Of a DNA stretch of 64,000 nt, positions 58,401-64,000 are shown in pieces. A program made the position numbers and the translations under genes. Origin of the DNA: Archilochus colubris (taxonomy: Eukaryota; Chordata; Aves; Apodiformes; Trochilidae); NCBI GenBank assembly GCA_023079485.1, contig CM041083.1, positions 169,467,400 to 169,531,399 on the forward strand, read 5' to 3'. How positions within the stretch are numbered: position 1 is the stretch's first letter; every line of letters begins with the position of its first letter. The notes below the pieces were generated by a model, which saw only the letters and a list, made by a program, of their open reading frames with translations, ran no database searches and was not told where the DNA came from.

Positions 58401-61400
58401 ATAAAGAGGTGGGTGTTGGAAATTCCCCAAGGAGTCTGGAGAGCTCTCATCAGTATGATCAAAGTGTTCCTAGAGACTTGTTTCAGAGCAGGAGTAATGG
58501 TAACTTTTGTTTAAAATTATTTTGTGAGCTTTTTTTTTAATTCAAACGATGGAGCACCTCTTCTTATGGTATATGTCCAGCTTTTAGTTGGTGTGTTTAA
58601 AACTTGACTTATTTTTCTCTGTGGTTTGTCTTTCCACAACTCTGAAGAGAGAATATAAGTACATAAAGAAGTAATCCTTGCTGCAGTCCTCCAGATTACA
58701 CTGGATGAGTGATTTAGATTAATTAGGGAAATAGCCATTAATCTGAATACATGTCAGCAATAAGATGGCTGTTTATAACCATCATTAATTTTTAATGTTT
58801 TTTCTAAATGAAAACCTTTTTTCCCATTATTAGACTGGAAGTGCACTAAAGGTAAAGCTCATGCAACTGTATCAAATTAGTGAAGAGAAAAAGCAGTAGA
58901 ATGAAGTGTGGTCCTAACACAGTCTTGACCCTCACAGTTGACTGAACTTGAATACACATTGATTTCCTACCAACTGTCTTATGTCTGAAAGTACAACATT
59001 CAGACACACAGCCATGTAAATTCAACATCTGGTTTTATATTTGCAGTTTCAGTAGCCTTGGAATGTTGAGAAGAAGAAGACTTGCAAAGATCTGCTTTCT
59101 TCTTCATTATGGTGCCCTTACTGGGTGGGACTTTTTAGCCCATCCACCATCCCAGTCTACCAACTTTCATCAGGGTTTTTTTGATTGCTGACCCCATGAA
59201 GGATCCTTGGGACTTGGTCCTTGGAATTTCTCTGCCTTTTTGCATCTCTGACTTGGCTTTGATGCTGCTCTCTGCTTCTGAAGGGTTTCACAGCCTCAGG
59301 TCCTGTACTCCAGATACTTCTCCATCTCTGAAGTTGGCCTAATAATCCTCAAAAATGGTGAAGTCACCTGTGGAAAGATCCAGCCTGGACAGGAGCCTAG
59401 CAGCCAGGAGAAGGCAAACAGCCAAATCTCTGCTGCTCAGCATCTCCCTTTCTGTTGAAATGTGCTCTGTGAGCTGCCACTGAATAAGACTACCTTGCAT
59501 GGCTGATAAAAATCAGCCTAACTTGCTGTGTCAGAGGAGAGGCAGATAAGATATGTGAGACTTCAAGGCTTTATTTTCAGTTTGCCTGTGAGCCTGGGTT
59601 TGGTACGTAACTCAGCTGGTGCCTTGCTTTGACCTGAGGCAAACTGTGCCTTTCAAGTACCTTTTGTACATCTGCCTCTGTAAACTGCAACAATGATTTG
59701 GGGCTTTTCTGAAGAGTTTTGGACTTTCAGAATGAGGAACACTCCTTGTATTTGTCAAATATAATTTGTTAAATAGTTAGCATTTTTCTAATGCTCCCAA
59801 ATATAATCAGACAGGTCTTTTACAATTTTCCATTCCTTCCTTTAATAAAGCTTCAAAATTGTATGTCTTTTTTGGGAAATCTGGAAATCTTTTAAAGACC
59901 ATCCCAAATTATTGAATGTAGAAAAGCCCTCAAAATTGGAATCTAGTCACACTGTGAGGCAAGTACCTGACATTGGTTTGGATACCTTTCTGTGATGATA
60001 TATAAGGATGAAATATGTTTCTCCCTATTCTAGATGATGACTTACCTTTAGGGTAGTAGCAAAGCCATGGCTATGTGTCTAGAAAGTCTGAGAGTTTCCA
60101 GAGATAACAGCAGAAATGCAAGGATCTGAAGTTCTATATGATGTTCACCCTTTGTATCTTTTTCCCAAATGTGTAACATTGGCATAAAAGCCAGAGCAGG
60201 TAAGGACTGTGCTGAGGTTCTTCATGTCTGTAACACTGTGCTTGGCTGGGCTTGGCCTCTGACATGGGGTAGGTGTTCTATCATGCTTCATTTCTCATTT
60301 TGTGAAGTTGACTTTTTGAGAGGAGAGATGGTAGGAATTGTCTTCCCCTCTTCTCCATTTGAAGGAGGAGTCTCCTGCCAAGCTGAGTTCAATCCATAAG
60401 GCTCCAGGGAAACAGGTCAGAAGCAGAGAGTGGTGTGTGGCAGATGGATGTTAACAGGCACGTCAGGAGCTGGTCAGGTATTTACTGAGGTGCTATTTCA
60501 ACAGCTAATTAACCATATCTTGGAAGTCCTGAAGCAAACCCCTCAGCATTGTAGTCTTCTCCCACTGAGAAAGCATTGCTTATGAGTTGCCACAAAGTTG
60601 CAGCTTCAAAGGTAAAAAAATGTTCTTTAAGTTAGGGTTGAAAGAAAGAAAAAAGTACTGTAAGTAGTTTTATAAATAACAGGATGCTATTTTGTTCTTG
60701 GTGTATGGGAGTTCACACTGAAAATACTCTGTGTTAGCCTTAAAATACATTTTCATGCCTGCAGCCCCTCCAGAGTATGGTTTCTTCATATGCCTTCTAT
60801 ATAGCTGAGCAGAAGAGAGGCCTTTGGAATGGTTCTGAAGCAGAGCAACAAGGAGGTGGAACCATCCTGGTTCCGCCACTCACCTGACAAATACCATGTT
60901 TTCAAGAAAGCCACAAAAATGTTTTGAAGAAAGCTTCACAACCACTTATAGTGATGGTGGTTTGGTGAACCTCATGGAGTGTCCCACAGTCGGATGTCAG
61001 CCATATTTTCCAAACATCAGTAGTGTTGGTCAGTGGTTTGACATAAAATGTCAAATTGTGAAGCCAGGCTTGTGCTTTGGCTCCAGGTAATGCCACCACA
61101 ACCTGTTTATAAAATTTGCTCTGTTTTTATGGTTAGTGATGGTTATGTTGGCCTAGCTGGACCATCATAAGCACCTTCCCCGTTAACTGCTTCATACAAA
61201 TTGCTCTGAGCCCTCTTGGTCTTTCTGGATGAGTCTCATGTAAATGCTAAATGTTTGAATTTTTACCCTCATTCAAATACATATTTTAATGCTATGGGCT
61301 AGCATGGTAGCAAACTGCCAGGTTTCCAGGGAAGGCCAGTATGTTAAATTATAGTAAATGTAGTGCATGCTTCTTTCTGTAGCTTGATAGCTGTAATTTG

Positions 61401-62559
61401 TTAGCTAGAAATGCACTATTACATACATACTGGGGTTTTTGTGGATTTCCTGGCTTTGTTGCTACAATGAGGACAAGTGATTAATCATGCAACATGTCAA
61501 GTGATGAGTGAGAACATCCGGTCCAGTTTTTATTGTTTTGTATTATTCTGTCTTTCTATACCTCTCTAGCTTCTACCAGTTCTTCTGCTCATTTTTAATC
61601 TTCCTCACTGTCAATTCCAACAGTCTTTCAAGGAGAAGACTGACACAAAATTAAGACTTTAAAATGCTATAGAAAGACTGACTGTACTCTGATGTTTTTT
61701 TTCTTTGGAGTTACAGTTTCTTAGCAGGTAGGAAGTTTCACACAGATGTTTCTTGCATTAAGGATGAACGTTAAAAACTTGGAAGTTTAAGGTAAAATTG
61801 TGCTTTTTGACATATTAAGAATCAAATATTTCCTATCAAATCCTTACACGTGAACTGTATCTGTGAAATGGATGCATCTTTGTTTTCAGAAGCCTGAAGT
61901 GATCTTCCATATCTGCCACTTGCCTGCCACCCCTGAACTTGGAAGAAAATATATTGTACCCAAACAGTTGTCATAGACTCAGCATCTGCAATGTCCTGTA
62001 AGTAATGTCCATGGACCTACATATCCTCTAAATATTGACCCATTTTTAGCTCTTCACATTCTTCATCGCCTTTTAATCATTTTGTTCTAGAAATGACAGT
62101 AAAACTTGGCTAATGAGAGACTTTGCTTTTTAAATCCTTGCTTTGCTTGAAAACTGTCACCTTTCTCCTCACAACACAGAAAGAGCAGCAATTCCAGATT
62201 CTACAGATGTTATCATTAAGGCTGTGATTTCAGTGCTAAATTTAAAAGAAAATGCACACTTACCCATCTGTGGAGATGACAGAGGTGGGTTTCTACAAAG
62301 GGGATTTTCCCATTTGATTGGTGTTGCAAGGGAGTGAGAAGAGAAGCTGGCTGAGAGGGGGATGTGGTTACCCGCAGGCACTAGTGCTGCCCCTGTATGG
62401 CTGGATTGCCATATTGTGGGGATGTGCATCAGCAAGGAGGCTGAGATTACTGGAAGAAGAAAGAAGTGTTGGAGCTGAGGAAATCTGAGTGACAGCAAAA
62501 ACCAAGCAGTGTGACACGTAAGAGTTATATTGCAAAACCAAAGCTGGGCACCTGTGCTG
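55486..62559. other. Intergenic, downstream of AKAP11
   Basis: No coding exon recognised on either strand. ORFs at 57105-57368 (+) and 57944-58324 (+, 126 codons) have no homology I recognise. In mammals TNFSF11 follows AKAP11, but none of its conserved sequence is visible here. Patches at about 56380-56620 and 59100-59470 are somewhat GC-richer and could be old repeats that I cannot name. Confidence 0.5.
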
Positions 62560-63295
62560 CAAAGCAGCAAAGCTACAGGCTGGGGACAGAGTGGTTGGAG
62601 AGCAGCCAGACAGAGAGGGACCTGGGAGTCTGGATTGACAGGAAGCTGAACATGAGCCAGCAGTGTGCCCAGGTGGCCAAGAGGCCAATGGCATCCTGGC
62701 CTGTATCAGGAACAGCGTGGCCAGCAGGTCCAAGGAGGTGATTCTGCCCCTGTACTCAGCACTGGTGAGGCCACACCTCGAGTACTGTGTCCAGGTCTGG
62801 GCCCCCCAGTTCAGGAAGGATATCGAGGTCCTGGAGCAGGTCCAAAGGAGGGCAACCAGGCTGGTGAAGGGACTCGAGCACAGATCCTATGAGAAGAGGC
62901 TGAGGGAGCTGGGGGTGTTCAGCCTGGAGAAGAGGAGGCTCAGGGGAGACCTCATCACTCTCTACAACTCCCTGAAAGGAGGTTGGAGCCAGGGGGGGGT
63001 TGGTCTCTTTTCCCAGGCAACTCTCAACAAGACAAGAGGGCAGGGTCTCAAGTTGTGCCAGGGGAGGTTTAGGTTGGATATTAGAAAGAATTTCTTTACG
63101 GAGAGGGTGATCAGGCATTGGAATGGGCTGCCCAGGGAAGTAGTGGATTCTCCATCCCTGGAGATATTTAAAAGAGACTGGATGTGGCACTCAGTGCCAT
63201 GGTCTGGTAACTGCAGCGGTAGTGGATCAAGGGTTGGACTTGATGATCTCTGAGGTCCCTTCCAACCCAGCCAATTCTATGATTCTATGATTCTA
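62560..63295 (+). repeat. CR1 LINE, 3' end with broken reverse-transcriptase ORF
   Basis: Well preserved sense-strand CR1 ending in three tail repeats (attctatg, attctatg, attctaag) at 63273-63295. An open frame from 62663 encodes the C-terminal reverse-transcriptase region, including [31 protein letters not shown] and [20 protein letters not shown]. After SLEIFK the frame shifts relative to the copy at 14957, probably a one-base loss near 63168-63175. 5'-truncated; the left edge is approximate. Same subfamily as the 14957 copy but in the opposite orientation. Confidence 0.95.
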
Positions 63296-64000
63296 AGGTG
63301 AGAGCTTGATAATGAATATTCAGAGAAACACATGAGTCTTTTAGCTGGTACATGCACACTTCCAGCCTGTATACTACTGCAGAGGGCAATGTCACACTTT
63401 CCAGAACCAGAAACAAAAGTCCAGATAGATGTTTAAAGTTTAAAACTCCAGGCTTAGTAAAACCCAGTCATAGTAATGGATTTTCAAGGATGGATATGCT
63501 TATTTATATCATAACGTTTGGTATAATCTACTTTATGTATGTCTGCTTGTTCTTTAAGTTAGTAATCAGCATAAGCTCATGTTTAATTGAACACCTGAAT
63601 TGCTATGAATGTGCAAATGCTGGTTTAAACCCCGTGGAAGATATGCGCATGGTAGAAGCACAGTTCTGCATATCTATCTCTAGGGCATAGATTCTCTCAT
63701 CTGGGAGACTGGGAATTCACAGTTCTCAGAATTTTACAGAATGTGTGCAGTGCCACCAGCTTCAGCTTTTGGCAGGAGTTTTTAGATAGAGCAGGAAAAT
63801 GAAGACTCCTGCACTTCACAGTTTCACAAAGCTATTGGGTGACTTGGAGAGATGTGTTTGTGCAGACAGCACAGATGGTTGCAGTCAACACATTTCAGAT
63901 CCAAAACTGGATGCTGAAAAATTTGGTACTCATTTCCAATTAGGAAGGTATTTAAACTATGTGATCATTCTTAGTTACTGAAAAATAGTGTTAGGCTGAT
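63296..64000. other. Intergenic, window end
   Basis: No gene, RNA or mobile element recognised in the last 700 bp. A 112-codon open frame (63352-63690) has no homology I know and looks like chance. Confidence 0.5.

Noticed and set aside
54701..64000. Search for TNFSF11 exons expected after AKAP11, and for DGKH exons before it
   Set aside because: No conserved peptide of either gene was recognised in any frame of 54.7-64 kb or 1-12 kb. They are probably outside the window.

Overview
The window is vertebrate nuclear DNA, most likely avian. It carries several CR1 LINE copies of the bird type, ending in the CR1 8-bp tail repeats (attctatg), large introns and one CpG-island promoter. There are no operons, tRNAs, rRNAs or CRISPR arrays. 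The only protein-coding gene I can support is AKAP11 (A-kinase anchoring protein 11, also called AKAP220), on the + strand. I rebuilt it completely: a 5' non-coding exon in the CpG island ending at 12843, eleven coding exons from 18590 to 50744, and a long 3' UTR with a likely distal poly(A) signal at 54674. Every intron is GT-AG, the phases join without a break, and the coding total is 5868 nt (1956 residues plus stop), slightly longer than the roughly 1900-residue mammalian protein.

Layout. 1-12.1 kb is intergenic: a decayed CR1 at the left edge, a 229-bp near-palindromic mobile element with 6-bp target duplications (3171-3411), a possible old LTR tail near 8.34-8.50 kb, and otherwise unassigned sequence. 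12.1-13.5 kb is the CpG island, with CCAAT, ETS, E-box, GC-box and MYB-like sites and a 7-codon upstream ORF. 12.8-50.6 kb is the transcribed body. Intron 1 holds a well preserved antisense CR1. Intron 2 holds an unusual mosaic: a 276-bp segment copied from 4.6 kb downstream sits between two 178-bp direct repeats. Exon 7 (4651 nt) encodes 1550 residues, about 79% of the protein. 50.7-54.7 kb is 3' UTR. 54.7-64 kb is intergenic, with two more CR1 copies. In mammals AKAP11 lies between DGKH and TNFSF11; I found no exon of either here.

Protein. AKAP11 is a scaffold that anchors protein kinase A and other signalling enzymes. The translation shows an acidic-flanked EFFD motif of FFAT type, thirteen loosely repeated [YF]-A-x-x-[hydrophobic] helices of which the last is the likely PKA RII-binding helix, two WxxL (LC3-interaction-like) motifs on two adjacent phase-matched exons, and a conserved C-terminal WLLEN tail. 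The most interesting leads are the palindromic element, the templated-insertion mosaic, the helix repeats, the WxxL exon pair and the evenly spaced MYB-like triplet in the promoter.
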